Positions 11,301 to 25,705 of a stretch of 64,000 bases of DNA are shown here, one piece after another (position 1 is the stretch's first letter; each line of letters opens with the position of its first letter). Position numbers and translations under genes: made by a program. The stretch is from Cordia subcordata. Its lineage: Eukaryota > Streptophyta > Magnoliopsida > Boraginales > Cordiaceae. The notes beneath the pieces were generated by a model that was not told where the DNA came from, ran no database searches, and worked only from the letters and a program-made list of their open reading frames with translations. The stretch lies in the NCBI GenBank assembly GCA_028554755.1, contig JAPTOF010000012.1, positions 1,134,501-1,198,500 on the forward strand. Direction: 5' to 3'.

Positions 11301-12886
11301 CTAAAAAAGAGGGGTTAGTGAAGCATGGAATAATAACCAAAGGGTGGGGTGAGAAGGCTATCTCCATCTGCTTCTCTATTTTTTTTTAAAATTTAAATAA
11401 TTTGAATTATTTTTTTTTAATTTGATATTCTCTATTTTTAGTTCTACTTCAGTTTAAAAAATTCCTATTTTAGTTTTATTCTAATAGCTATCTTATTTTA
11501 AAATATTACAATTTTAAAGTTATAACGGATAGGGAATGGGATTTGAATTTTGGCTTTAGAGGATAAAAAAAACCCTATAAAACTCAAATTTTGGAGAATG
11601 GGATAAGAAAGCTGTTGGAGCACGTTAACACCAAGCACTCTTCTAAATATGGAGTTTTTTTTATGTTTAGGGTTGCTATTGGAGTAAGCTTAAGGAGACA
11701 AGATTGTGATGTATAAATTTAAAGAATGTTGCTTGTTGCACCCCTTTTATATTTTCCTTTTCCTTTTCTTTGTCTTTTCTTTTAACAAGGCTCTGCAGAA
11801 GATTCAATGTGTTTAAAGATTGTGCCATCTAATTTGAAGCAATCCAAAATTGATTATCCAATCTGCGAATTACATTTGATTGTGTGTAACTAGTTAGAGA
11901 GAGTGAGTTAAATGTCTCATTTTTTAAAAAATTAAAATTAAAAAGCCATATTTTTTGAAATAAAATACTACAAAATGCATTTTCGAGTTTCGAAAACTTG
12001 AAATTAGAACTTTTCTTTTGACAAGCAAAAGATGTAAAAATTTAGAAGAGAACAAAGATCGATTTTGTGGCATTTTACTCATTAGTTCAAAAAAACATGG
12101 CATTTTAGTTTTTTTTTAAAAAAATTGGAGCATTTAACTCATCCTCCCAATTATTTAAAGCATGCAACTATGTTTTTTAAAACTACGCAACAATACATAT
12201 TAAAAATTGCTATGCACAAAATACATTATATTGTGCATTTGTCAACATATTATTGGCTTGGCAATTAAACAAGTCTAACATCAGGCTTTGGACTTGCTTA
12301 CAACGTTGACTAACTGATATGAGGGACTACATGTAACTTCTTCATCATTAATCTATTCGTAATATTATAAATATTGGGATCTAGATTGACTTACGTGGGG
12401 ACTAAATGACATAAGTAACAGCAGGGTAACTTCACCCTCACTAATCTTTTTCGTAATATTATATAATGATATATGTTAATATAAAACAATAAACGAGTTT
12501 CAACAATGTGCATGTTTTTAAGCCTGAACAGAAACTTGAAAATCTGCACAAATGAGTTCCTTGAATTTGTGAGGGATACATGTTATCTTTCACATTAGGT
12601 GGATCAAACTAGTAGATCACACTCTGCAAATTGGGGACTACCCTGTTTATGCTTCATATCTAAAGCAGTAAATGATGATCTGTTACTGCACAGGAATTGC
12701 CAAATCCCTTCCACTGCAAAAAAAAAAAAAACTTGAGAATTATCATCATTCCTGCAGTTACAAAACTTCTGCCACGGTGCCCGGAAATACTCATCCGCCC
12801 TGGTTCTTGAAAAGGAATTTGATCCGTTTAAATAGTAGCCACTGCTCTGTATCATAAGATCACGGATCATTTATACAGAACTTGAA
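11301..12886. other. AT-rich spacer
   Basis: This lies between the small membrane protein gene and the 3' end of the Mo25-like gene. It is very AT-rich, with T/A homopolymers near 11380, 11410 and 12105. No coding signal was seen. The last ~280 bp are probably 3' UTR of the Mo25-like gene. Confidence 0.6.
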
Positions 12887-15800
12887 TCAGTTGAACGGAA
12901 CCAGTTCCCCAGAGGAGTTAGTAGGGGTTGTAGCTTCCAGTTCAACGATTTCTCTAACAACTTGAGCTTTATCTGCCTCGAAAAGTTCATCCTCTGCAAA
13001 CAAAGCAGGTTAACATTCAATATCATGCATGCAGCGAACCTGAAGCGTGCGTGTTTCACCACAAATTGCAATGATGAACGACAAAATTGTCACCTTTTTC
13101 AGTATTGAAGCCAGAGAAGAAGCGGAGAAGCTTGCTTCTGTTGGCAACAAGAATGTTAACAATTTCAGGAGGTTTATTTTGGTTGGCCACAAAAAGCTGA
13201 GACATGGAAAATCACAAAGTGAATAAGTAAAATGTTGCATGATTAATTTCAATGACAGTTCAATAAGCATCTAATGTTAAACCTTGAACACATGAAATGC
13301 GTCAATCTGAATGCTCTTGCTTGAATCCTGCAACATGGAACTTGCACAAGTTTAGGTGGACATATCCATCTTCATAGCTAAAATAAACTTCAAGAAAAAT
13401 GATGAGGTATTCTCTAGCAGAATCAGTTTGATTATGAAGACTAAAATTGACATCGTCGTCCAAAACCTCTTAGGCTGCAGCTAAAGAGAATAATGTCTGC
13501 ATTATGCACATGTAAACTTCATAAACAGTGCATAAGTTGTCGGCTGAAAGAAATCTCCCCAATGGCCCAACAGACAGGTTTCTCTCTTCTCAGAAGAGAC
13601 CGAAAGGGGAAAGGGAGGAGAATTTCACTAGTGCTAAAAACAAAACCTATCATATCCCAAGAATTTCAAGAATATCTTCTAGTAGGAAACTGTCATATGT
13701 AATAGTTCAGGACCTACACCAAACAATTTCAGGAATTACTTCCATGAAATAATAATAGGAAGACAAGATGACATACCCTCAGCAAGTTCATTAGAATCCT
13801 TAAATTATCCTTGGAGCTCACATAGCGCACCATCACTGAAGCATTTGAACGATCAAGCAAAATTTCTCCCAAAAGCTAAGAACAAGTGAAGACAGTCAGT
13901 AAAGACAGATACTATCATATAAGCCAGATACAGACGGTACATGTTCAAGAGGTCAACTGATGACCAGATGACAGAAAACACTAGAAGTTCCCATAAAAGG
14001 AGGTACAGATTAAGTGAAGCAAAGAATAAGAAAAAGAGAAGACTAAGAATAACCAACAAAAGAAGTGTAACAGCAACTGAGGATATTCCTGTGGTTTGTG
14101 GCTAACATAGAGCATACAAAAATCTGTGTCACTAAATGAATGAATTCAAGACAGAAAAATGTAAGAAGAAGACCTTATACAGCCTTGTCTGAATCAATTG
14201 GGAAAACATTTAAAATTAAATTCTCAAGCATTAGCCATACCTTGATGGCTTGTCTTCTGGTGATGTAATTTGTAGACTCAAGTAAGTTAGAGTTGAATTC
14301 AGCAAAAAACTAGAACAAAAGACAATAAAGCATTAAATAATTTGAAAGGAGAATTCTTCATATCAAAGATTAGGATGGCTGAACCAATGGAAACAAGAAA
14401 CTAACCCAACTATAGTTCTCGGAAAGAAATTCTGCAACTGTGGACTTATGCCTCGTCATAAGCTCCTGGAACAAAATGCAACACATATATAATATAATCA
14501 TAAGCAGATAATGAACACGGCTGAAGGAAAGTACAATTGGACTGGGATACTTCTATTTAAGAGAGATCTACAGTTATTTACTGCAACTATCAATAAACTT
14601 AGTTTTGCACTACATCTTTACCAAAAGAGGACTGCAATCTTATTTTCTAAAAGCAAACATCACTTTTCGAGGTAGGGCATCACTTGTTATTAGACCATTG
14701 GCAGTTATTGGCACGCTACCTTGAATTATATGCAAATTTAGTTCTTCTTAAGACTTGCAGAAAGTAGTCATGTGCATCTCACGTATCATCAAATCCATTT
14801 ATAAAATAGTTACACGTGTGCTCTCAACATTGTGCATGAACCAAAATATAAACTGGCACATAATTACCCCTGTTTGGCACTTGATGATAGATATGAAAAG
14901 ACATAATTTTTCATAAGAAGATGTACTTAGAGGTTCGAATGCAGTAACAGTGACGAAGGATGCTCAAGAATAATATAGCAAATATTTTCAGAAGTCTTCA
15001 TGACTGAGACAAAAGGTATCAACATTAATCAGAGCAGTAAACATGGACCTAGAGATTTCCAGGTTAATAAGAGAGAAAAGAGAGAGATAGAATTAGAATA
15101 TGACAAACCTTAAAGGTAGCTGATGCATCTGCTGCAACATCAAAATTTGGAAGTTGAATATAGTCAAAGAATTTCTTCATATGCTCCGACTTCAAGACAT
15201 ACCTATGAGTGCAATTTACAATTTTAGTAAATGAGGGAAAGCTGACAGAATCTGAAAAATGAACCTTGAACAGATTGGAAATCAATATATAAGCTAACCA
15301 CAAGGATTTCTGGAAAAGAAGAGAAAAAGAATAATATCTTAATGATTAGAGATAACAGCAAGGAACTACTTGTGCAAGCAGATCTAACAAAGTTGAACAT
15401 TTATTGCTTACTTTGCAACAACCTGATGGCGAATACACTCTCTTAACATTGACCCATAGTGCAGAGCAATAACCGGATCCTCATACCTAATGGGGTCAAG
15501 CAAGAAGCAAGATGCATCATTAGAAAAGCATATAAAAGCTAAAAAGTAACATGATGAAACCCAAGAGATAAAAGCAAAAGCATCCATCATTAACAATGAC
15601 TTACAGGAGTTTGGTCTTTATGAAACTGACCATATCCCCATAATTAATTCTTAATGATGCTAAAACTCTTATACAAATGCTTTCCAGTTATAATTATCTT
15701 GATTGGTTTCCAATCATATTTTACTTTGGTACAAATAACTGGACTGCAAAATGAGTGATAAATCAAATATCAGCTCTTTCACGACCTTAGAATTGCATAT

Positions 15801-17815
15801 CACAGCAGTTGCTACCAGTAGATAAAAATTTGTCTTCAAATTTCAAAAATTTTATAAGCACAGAACTGGATGTCGAGCTTCTAAAACTGCTTAATGAGCT
15901 AGTGGTGCCAAAGCAGTTCTCAAACATAAATGTCTCAATGATTGCACAAGGCATGACATAGTTACTGGGTAAAAAATGTTAAGTTCTCTTGCTCTACCCA
16001 ACACCCTCCTACAATTTGAGCAACATTTCCAAAACCAAAGTAAAAGGAGTGAAAATTATTAGATGTATTTGTTGTATATAAACTACATTGTAGTGGCTCG
16101 ATCAATCATAGGCAAATAGCAATAAAGTGCCAAATTCAATATGCTTATAGAGAGTTAAATGAAAAGTAGATGGACTGAAATAATTTCCAAAGCACAGTGA
16201 TGATAGCTCACCCAACCATCAAGTGATCCATAAGATCTAGGTTGGCTTCCAAGAAATCAGAAGCAATCAAGCGTGAATTAACTGGTTGCCTTTGCAAATT
16301 TGCGACAACTTGAGTAGCATCCTTACGCGCCTATATTAAAATAGATTATTCCATAACAAGACAAAGAAATAAAGAGATGCAACATACTGTTTTTTGTCTG
16401 AGGAATAAATGATTAAGATAAACACAGAAGAACAAAAAGATCCCAAAAAGAAAGGGCTAATTCTTGTACTTAGACATGACCATGCTAAAAGATGAAACAT
16501 GTATCATCTCACCTCCAAGTTTAAATGGGGAAGACAAAAGATAAGCAGGCGCAATGTGTTGTCTCTAAAGAACTCCTTTGTCAGTTGTGCACAAGCATCT
16601 GCAGAAGGCTCAGAGTCACCACTCCCATAAAGAATTGACTTCATTTGAAAGATGAGGGAACTTAACTCTGCAAGCTGAATATCAGAAGAATGTACATTTA
16701 TCAGAATCCATATCAGCAAGATTGACTTATAAACATGCACATAATCGTTTGACAAATTGATGCAGCTATTTTTCTTTAATGAAATGGTACAAATCCAAGA
16801 AGAATATAAGACGTATTTAATATTATAATCATTAATCAAGATGCAAAATTCCACCTTTCTTTCCTTTTCCAAAAAGCATTCTAAAATTACAGAGATAACA
16901 CTTCAAAGAATTTAATCAAATATTGAAATACAATTCACCGTTGAAATTCTAATGTAACTTTAACATAACAAAGTAAACATTTCCAAAATCCGATTTTTGA
17001 CAGGGTAAATGATTCTAAAAATGCATCCTTCTGCATAATTGAAAGGAAAGTAAAGAATTACCTGGCATCTAATGCCAATGTAACTCTCACAGATTAAAGT
17101 AATATCTTCAAAATCCCATTTTGGCAAGCTAAAAGCTTTCCTTTCCAAATAACTTTGTAAAAGATTAAAACTTTGCATGCTAACTTTTCATAGAAAAATT
17201 TTCGCTTCATGTGCAAGAGATCCCGAGATCAATTCTCACTATAAATGCAAAAGATCTCAAGATTAATTTCCAATAAATACAAATAATACATTATCAATCT
17301 TTGATCTCCGTAATTGGAGAAGAAAGACAACCAGAAACTTTTATAAACATAACCAAAAACTTCATTTTTTCACAATCTTGTTAGTTAAATATATGCTATC
17401 GTAACAATTTAATAACTTCAAAATTTTCAACGTTTTATACAATATCCATCAAACAATCAGAAACACAATATTCTTAAGACAACGCAAAGGAGAGAAAAAA
17501 AAAAAAAAAAAAGACCTTTTCCTTATGCTTGGGCCCATCAGCCTGAGGATTCAATTCAAGGTACTGCAACAACAAGGTAGTCTGCTGCACCACCTCAACA
17601 GGCGTTTTGGGTTTCTGCTTATGCTTAAAAAGAACCTTAAAGGAGCTATTTTTACTCAAAAGCGCTTTGGTAAAAAGCTTCTTCAAGCTGGACGACCTCT
17701 TCAATGGCTTATTGTCCGGTAACCCTCCCCTCCTCGCAACGACAATCGCCATGTTCTGGTGGTGGCTCTCGTTGCCGTCCTGGGCCTGGGCCTGACCTTT
17801 GGGCTGGGTCGGCAT
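12887..17815 (-). CDS. Mo25-like protein (CAB39 family kinase scaffold)
   Basis: Eleven exons in gene order: 17516-17815, 16513-16674, 16212-16330, 15412-15486, 15109-15202, 14406-14465, 14241-14309, 13777-13875, 13283-13327, 13094-13196, 12887-12993. All junctions are GT-AG and sum to 1233 nt, 410 residues. Mo25 is an alpha-helical scaffold of HEAT/armadillo-like repeats that activates STE20/GCK-type kinases with a pseudokinase partner in animals. In plants, Mo25-like proteins are linked to cell polarity and proliferation. Landmarks: [124 protein letters not shown]. Residues 1-65 precede the normal start of the family. A second in-frame ATG (residue 22, [10 protein letters not shown]) is an alternative start. 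Confidence 0.9.
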
Positions 17816-17960
17816 CAGGCCCTGAGGCGAACAAGAGAAGATGGTGGCGATGAAAAGATTTTATTGCTGTTGTCAAGGACCAGGTTGTCTTTTTTTCTTC
17901 TTGTTTGTTGTTAATGTTGTTGTTTGTTGTGTTTGTGAATTGTGATGTGGGGAGAAGAAA

Positions 17961-17989
17961 GAAGAAGAAGAAGAAGAAGAAGAAGAAGA
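17961..17989. repeat. (GAA)n microsatellite in probable 5' UTR of Mo25-like gene
   Basis: About nine GAA units on the + strand ((TTC)n in the transcript) lie 150 bp upstream of the Mo25-like ATG. CT/TTC-rich leaders are common in plant 5' UTRs. Confidence 0.9.
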
Positions 17990-19160
17990 TGAGGAGGAGA
18001 GAGTCACGAGAAGTTGCATGGCATGGCAATCTTTGTACGAAGTTTTGGGAAACCTCTCCAATTTTCTTGTTGGGGCACAAATTGTTTTTCAGTTGGATGT
18101 TGTCTCCTATGTTCTAGGACTTTTTTTTGGTTGGTTGGTGTATAAAACTTTCGTTTTATATAAGGTTAAAATTAATCCGATCTTATTTGGGATATATTAC
18201 ACGTAAAATTAACCCTATCCTATTCGGGATATATACGTGGTTTTTTTTTTTATTATATATTTTGTAAATGAATGTTTAATTGAATCTCATTTGGAATATC
18301 TGAGTGTTTGCACTACATAATTGTGTGTTTTGGGTCTTCAATTAACATTTTGGCTTATTTATCTTTGTGATATTATATTTATATTGAGAGAAAAAGTTTG
18401 GAGAGATACCAATGAATTGTAAAGCAGGGTGTTTTTATGATTATCAAAAAAAATAATTATATGAAATATTTAGATCAATAGTTGAGATTTAAAAGGATAT
18501 TGATTGAGCCTAAGAAAATACGATGGTTATTTTTCTCATTTTTCTAGACGAGGTGTATATTTTATTTTCATAGCATTTTTCAGAATTTTATTTTATTAGT
18601 TCAGATTTTTGTGATTGTGATTTTACAATATCAAATATGCTTATGGGTTTTTTTTCCCCTTTTTTGGGGCCATTGATTTTGAGGTTCTTTACTTATTTTA
18701 TTTTGTGGGGAGAAGATTAGGAAAGTATAATAATTGATTTTGTGTTGTTCGGTTAACATTCTTCCATAACTCTATTTGACTACGTATTGTTTTTTGGAAA
18801 AAAAATTATTATTTACGTAGCAAGGTCAAACAATAAGGATGAGTATTTTTATAATTTAAAAAGGTAGTTTTGTGAGTTTAAAAATCAACAGTCGAGAGTT
18901 ATAATTTCACAAAAATTATTCAATATTTAGACTAGCTGTTGATATTAAAGAAAATAATTAATGATGAGATTTAGTAATTTGAAGTTGGATTAAGACATTG
19001 TCCAAAGAATAATATGCACGAAATATGTAATGACACTTCCTTGGGTAATACAGGGTGGGCTGCTTAAGGGTTTTTTTTTTTTTTTAATTTTTAACTTTAA
19101 TTTTTGACTCCTCACCCTTGTTAGATTTGAATCCAAATTATTTTTACCGAAAAAAAGTAC

Positions 19161-19242
19161 TCGAAATTACTTAAGTTACTCCTCGATCCGTGGACTGCGG
19201 AGTCGAAATTACTTAAGTTACTCCTCGATCCGTGGACTGCGG
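19161..19242. repeat. 42-bp tandem duplication
   Basis: The block starting TCGAAATTACTTAAGTTACT occurs at 19161 and again at 19203 with no visible change over 40 bases. It is non-coding. Confidence 0.9.
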
Positions 19243-20127
19243 GCCGATGGGCCGCTGAGTTGAAATCTTTGCAAGATTTGCCGACATATATCACATCTTA
19301 GGGAAAATGATGTACCGGACAGTTTTGTAACAGTCCGGCACCTCATTTTCCCATATGACCTCAAAGTAACCAAATTAGAAGACATATTGCATTACTCTTT
19401 TCATTTTTCCAACTTCCCATTGGACAAGCCAAAAACAATAACTCTCTTGCACTGTGAAGCACATCTTTCAAACCAAAAAATTAAAAGGAAAAGGCACATC
19501 CCATGCTCAAGTAGACCTAAAAGGTGCAAGAGAAAAACTGCTAGCCAGAGGATGGCAACAACGCATACAAAGAATGTGCTCAGTTTTCCATCGAGTAAAA
19601 AGATCTTGTAATAAAAAAGAAAGAGAGAACAATTCGATCAATTTGTCTGATAAAGAATAGTCTATACACAATTCACTAAAAATGAAAAAGAAAATGGAGG
19701 GAAAAAGTTTTCCTGTAAGAATAGAAATGTCAGCTTCGACGTGTTAAATGCGGCGATAAGTTATGTACTCACACAGGGAGACTAGATAAGGCACGCGCAC
19801 CAGCCTCATGTTTTGAATCCAATCTAATTTGAATGATCTCATCATCTTTACCCTTCTAGGTGCTGATCATCAGTCATCAAGTCCGTATAGCATCACCTTC
19901 AAGACATCTGCTATCTATGTCAACTGAAACCACAAGTTTGCACTCGATTGATCCTGTACTTTCCCATCTTAATTGTTTGATCTGATAATTGCACGAGCAA
20001 GATAGCAGTGGCAGATGTACAAACTGAGCACTAATTGATGAACAAAGACCAGATGATTCAAGTCTCATATCCCGGCATATCGATCTTTTCACTGTAGACA
20101 AGGGACTAAACTCTTCAGACAACAGAT

Positions 20128-23100
20128 TCAGCATCTGAGACTTCTCAAAATGCTGCTAAGTTTATCAATCACCCGCCGAGGTTCTGCATAGTCCCCACTA
20201 AGATATACGGCGTGATACTCCAATCCTTTCCACTGGGATATCAGAGCAAAATGTGGCCGCCTATATTCACTACTAATAATCTCCAATATCACAGCCTTCG
20301 GTGATGCAGAAACTACGTGAGTCAGACCAGCCCCATGAGCACCAATAATGACTGAAGCATCTTGGATAGCTCGAACTTGCTCTTTCATGGGCATATGTGC
20401 AAACAGCCCATTGATAACATTTAGTTTGCAGGCTAGGTGATTTGACCCCCAGCTCTCAATAGCGTCAAATATTTCTTGCTCATTGCTTAGCCTTGATTGT
20501 ACCTTACCACCATGGCGGGGATGAGCTAAATAATCCTCACGTCGAACAAAGAGGATATTGTGACCTGATGCTGGCCTTGATATGCGTTGTCTATCCACTG
20601 GAAATCCAAAAGCCGCTCTTATCATCTCCCCAAACTCAGATATTCGGGCAGTCCTCCGATCATCAGGGTGTTGCCACAAATCTTGTGCTACAGCTCCATG
20701 ACAATCTATGTTTTCACTTAGTCCCTTAAAAAGTGGAGTTTCGTATCCCAGCGGTGTGAGGACAGCGTGGCGGAAACAGACAGGACCAGTGAAGTTTTTA
20801 GCATACCTGAGACTTGAAAACAAAGCTTTCCATGTTTCTTCCAATTGGGTCTGCCAAATTTTGCCATAACAAAGATTACTGAACATGATGTGTTTAAGGG
20901 AATAGCTAATAAATGAAGAAACAAATATGTCAAAAACACAAAATAATAGCAAATGAAAAAGAACTATGCCTTTTAAAAAAATCTCTATCATATAGAATTA
21001 GCATGCCTAGATTCAAGATTCAAGTAATATGGCTTAAAAATGTACTAACAAGCATGACTGACAATGTGTTACTGCAATGCACAAATGCTGGGGACATCTG
21101 ATCTCTGATATGGGTAACCCTCATTAAGAGATTATTAGGGTTTATCATGAGCCGATAGAAAATGTAGTGGGTCATAGATTAACAGATTCCCTTACATGCA
21201 CCAGAGAAATTAGCTCTTGGAATAAAGCAATGAAGAGCAAACACAGGGTAAAGAGCTGCCAATGGCGGGAGGAAGTAAATTACATTGATGCACCATGGTA
21301 ATTAGGTAGGTACTAGCAGTTCTGTTTACGAGGAAAGAAGATTGGAATGTGGAAGGAGATCATCCATACTCGAGATCATTATTAAGCATGTCTTAAATGA
21401 ATTGATCTAATCTCTTGCAAGGGAAAATGGGAGATCAACTCAGGACTAACCAGCTTTACAGATCATTTGGTCATGAAGTTGTTACAAATTGATTCCTTAT
21501 AAAAATTCTTAACAAAATTGAACACACGCTACCAGCCAATTCCATCAGAAAATACTAGTATAAGAGAGAGATGGAAACAATATATCATATTTCATCATCC
21601 TCATTCTGATTATACTTCATGCAATAACAATGTTTCAAAGTGCCAGAATTAATTTTTCAACCCCAGCCTTAACCAGCTCCCATTTCCCCTTCCTACCACT
21701 GCTCAAAAGGGAAAAGATGACAACAAAAGGAAAAGAAAAGATATTGGATGAAGCCTTCAACTTTCTACAAAATTTTCTCCAATGACACAGCTTATTCAGA
21801 AAAGAGAAAAGACGAGCGAACAACTGGAATAAATACAAACTGACAGGCAAAATGTCAACCCACCAAAAAAAGAAGAAAAAGAGAGATACAAGGACAGTCA
21901 AAATCACAGTAAATGTAAGCTGACAGACTAAATGACAATCTATATTTTTCTTACAACCAATAGAGATTGAGCTAATGATGCTAATAACTGATACACATAC
22001 CACACAGTGGCCATCCACAAAGACTAAATGAGGCCGATTTGGCAGCCCGGTAACCCTTGAAGCTACGTATGCACTGTACCAGTCTGTAACAGTGTGGAAC
22101 ATATTTGCATACTCAAAGCGTGTGACCAGAAGCGTTGGCTCCTCAACCCACTGAGAAGAGAATTAAGATATGTAAGAATCGACAGAAGCAGGAAAAATAA
22201 GAGGTAAAAACTGGTTAGACCCAAGATGGCTTGCAGTAAGCAAGGAAAAAAAATTGTTTCCATGAAAAGATAGACTTCCAGATATATCACATAATAGAAT
22301 AAGCATATAACTTGCCAGATACTTTATGACCATATTACATTCGAAGATTATCATCACTTATTGCAGAAACTTTTGACATCATTTAAAGACATAATTTTTT
22401 AAAAATATGCCTTGCAATCCAGGTTTCTACAGGAATCACTGCTGGAGTTAATGCCAATTTATGAAGGCATTGAATTGAACTTCTCTCCTCAATCATAAGG
22501 TTCGTATCCTTTTGATGCCATCTAATTTCTCATTGTGTCTGTGCACGAATATATTATATGCAACCGGCAAATTAGGTACAATAAATTGACTATATACCAA
22601 GCTTTACTGAGTACCCTTTGCGCTCCTACTCAACCATGATATCAAGAAAAGAACTGAACTCAATATCTCTAGTAGATCAGGGAAAATTACGTCTACTAAA
22701 CTTCAATTTCAAGCAATAATAATACACTTTATGAGTTGATCCCAAGTTAAGAATCTCGCTTATTACACATTTTCAAAAAATGGAACTTGATAACTTAAAC
22801 CACTTGCTTTTAGCTAAATGCTTATTTTAAACTCTGAACTCGAAAAATTTCCATTTTAGATCATAAGGATTTTCTGCTTTATCAATCCAATCTGCAATAA
22901 CTGCAACTCTAATCTAATAATTGATCATTAACTAAAATAAACAAAAAGCCTTATCAAACAATTAATTTAACTCCACAAAATGATTGAATTAACTCATAAA
23001 GCTTAAAACTTTATCATTGAAAACCCAAGAAATACTTTTGAGGAAACAATTCAATTAACTCCAACATGTCATTAAGTTCATCATAAAGCTTTAAACTTTA

Positions 23101-23798
23101 TCATGAAAAGCCCTAACCTCAGAGCATTCGAATTCTTCTTCGCCAACTAAGCGAATCGAATCAATCAATCCACGCATTGTGTGTTTCAAAATATCGCCTT
23201 GAGGTACATACTCATCCAAAAACTCTTTATCCACGAGCTTTTTCGCTCGTCTAGATGGGTCACTCCTTTCAATCTCAAAAGCCCCGGCCTCAAACGCCGG
23301 CAGCTCTTCATCCTCCCCCCTTCCGATCACCGTCTCCAGCTTCTCTCCTCCCTTCGACATCACAATCCTCTCCGGCACCATCCGAATCCTCCCCCCTTCA
23401 CATATCGAACTCCGGAGAGTCTCACTGTAGAAACACCTGAACCACGCGCCAGCTCCGCCGTAGATGCTTTTCCGGCGATCCAGCGAGGGCTCAAGAACAT
23501 CGATTTTACGAGTAAATCCGTTCCCGAAGTAGGCCTCGCACGATCTGAAGTTGACTTTGGGGTTTTGGGACCAAGGAAGGTAGGAAGGCAAGATGGGCCA
23601 TGGCTTAGCTTGGGAAGAAACGGGAAACGGGAAGTGGGGGTGATTTTCCGTTAACTGCTGCCGGTTTTCCGTTAACAGGTGGCGGTTCTCCGTCGACTTG
23701 TGCCGGAAGTGGTCCGGGTGTGAAGAGAAGTAGAGGTACAGCGTGACGCTGTTTAGCGCGAAGAGAAAAACGAGAATTTTCAGCGTTTTGCTATTCAT
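20128..23798 (-). CDS. XYLT: N-glycan core beta-1,2-xylosyltransferase (GT61)
   Basis: Exons 23118-23798, 22001-22150 and 20128-20850 give 517 residues, the usual family length. The enzyme transfers xylose from UDP-xylose to the beta-linked core mannose of N-glycans in the Golgi, a plant-specific modification. It is a type II membrane protein: short N-terminal tail, anchor at residues ~8-24 (ILVFLFALNSVTLYLYF), a Ser/His/Asn-rich stem, then the GT61 catalytic part. Landmarks: PWPILPSYLPWS, SCEAYFGNGFTRKIDVL, GAWFRCFYSETL, RMVPERIVMSKGGEKLE, FEYANMFHTVTDWYSAYVAS, NRPHLVFVDGHC, QLEETWKALFS, ARISEFGEMIRAAFG, NILFVRREDYLAHPRHGGK, VRAIQDASVIIGAHGAGLTH, WKGLEYHAVYL. Both introns are phase 0. No lesion was seen. 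The symbol follows Arabidopsis usage. Confidence 0.95.
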
Positions 23799-25705
23799 TT
23801 TTGTGATTCTCGTAAATCCAACGGTGTTGATAATACTTTAATGTGATCGAAATTTTCTTTTTCTTTTTTTTTTTTAAATGTAACGCAGTTTTATTTAATG
23901 TTTCGAAGTGGTTTATCTTGGGGTTTTTAGGCACAAAAAAGTGCGTACTTTTTGTCTGCGGACAAGCCATTAGCAGTTTGACACGTCAGATATTTTTTCC
24001 CCATTATAAGAGGCTTTTCCGCGAAGAAATTAGTAGACTAATTAAACAGAAACGGATTCTTAAGTCTTAGTCATAAAGGATCAAAAAGAAGTCCTTCACG
24101 AATAATCCGGTTTCACCTTATGTTGAAAAGTGCGAGAAGATTTCTTACAATTTGGCGGGTTTTGTTCTGGATTATAGTTATAGATTACAAAGAAATTAAT
24201 GTATGAGTTGATTAACTAATTGTGTATATCGTTTATTTGGAGACTTATCCCTAATTAGGGGAGTTAATCAAGAACGATGTTAAAAGAATTAGTTGAATTA
24301 AAATGATTTATCTATTAACATAACATGATCTCTTTTGTTAAAAAAAAAGACATCTAATACTCACATAAAATAGGTCCTACACAATTTTGGGATCGATTAA
24401 CATCCATTCATATAGGCATAAGAACTTTTTTGTGCTTGTTTTACATCATTACTTTTGTTGCTGCTTATTGATTGGGTGTGGGAAAGTTCTTTTTTTTAAA
24501 AAAAATAAAAAGCAAATTGTCAAAAATGTTGAGTGACTAGTGGGTATAAAGGGGAAGAGGGAAATGAGTGGTGAATGATAGAGAATTAAGAACAAAGAAA
24601 TCTTTGACATTTTTGCGTTAGAAGAAACAAAGAGTACCATTAAACACAAATGGAAGTATTCATTGGGTGTTGAAGCTTTTTATAATATTTGAGCAAATTA
24701 AAGAGATGGGGGATCTAAAAATGAGGAATTTAAATAATTTTGAACGACTAAAATTAGTGACTCTATAAACTCAGTGATTTAACCTATTGAAATTATTGAA
24801 GTTATATCAAATCATTTTGTGGGGTTGATCAAAGGCTGAAAACCCTAGGATTTACAATGTGGACCGGTCCCTTATGCGGTCAAGATCAGCTTTTTCTTCT
24901 TTGTAGTCAGAGATTTGGTTGGTTTAGGTTCAACTAATTATTTATTTAGGGTTATTTTTAATCACTTGATCGTGGACAACTAAGTTAAGTTGTCAACATA
25001 ATTAAAGAAGTAGAATTCTTCTATGAATTCTCCTTGGAGATAATGTCGATGAAATTTGTCTTTGAACATCACTAAATAAATTAAGTTTTAATGAAGGATC
25101 TTTTGATATAGGCATTTAACTCAAGAAAGAGTGACGAGAATATTTGTCAAAGTCTATCTTGGCGATAATTTCTCTTTTTGCTATTTTAGCATGTGTATTG
25201 GATGAGCATGCAATGCCTAAATGAGTTGATGACATGGTAAAGAAGAGTTAGTTGTGTATTATAATGAAAATAATTCATATATATGTTAATTTCGTGTGAC
25301 TGTTATTAGCATTTTGTTATAAAATTAAATTAGGTTATTAGTGAGACTTTCCAAAATTAGTATAATCAAGCCAATCGAAAAGGAAGATGTAAATAAAACA
25401 ACTGTCTTTTAACAAGGTCAACAATACACTTGTTAATGTCAAATTAATATTTATATCGTTAAGAAAATTTATCATTTTTAATTATTCTCACATTAAATTT
25501 AATGTTTACAATGAATCTTTCCTTTGGGTTATATTATATTTGATATAAAAATAATTAAAAATGATAAATTTTTCATATACATTGAGTTATTTAATTAACT
25601 TTAATACACCTATTAAAAAATTCAATAAAATAATAAAACAAGTTAAAAGAGGTAATAAACAAGGGACATATTATCATTGCCTCAGAAAGAGGCAAGCCTA
25701 GATTT
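23799..25705. other. Spacer: promoter of xylosyltransferase gene and AT-rich flank
   Basis: This is AT-rich with T/A runs near 23858 and 24495. A few short open frames have no family likeness. No RNA gene or element boundary was recognised. Confidence 0.6.

Larger units (their letters stand above)
17816..20127. other. Spacer: Mo25 promoter/5' UTR and xylosyltransferase 3' flank
   Basis: Contents: the GAA microsatellite just upstream of the Mo25 start; an imperfect repeat of GATCTTATTTGGGATATATTACACG at ~18180-18235; long AT-rich stretches; a 42-bp tandem duplication at 19161-19242; and about 400 bp likely to be the 3' UTR of the xylosyltransferase gene (19700-20127). No other gene was seen. 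Confidence 0.55.
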
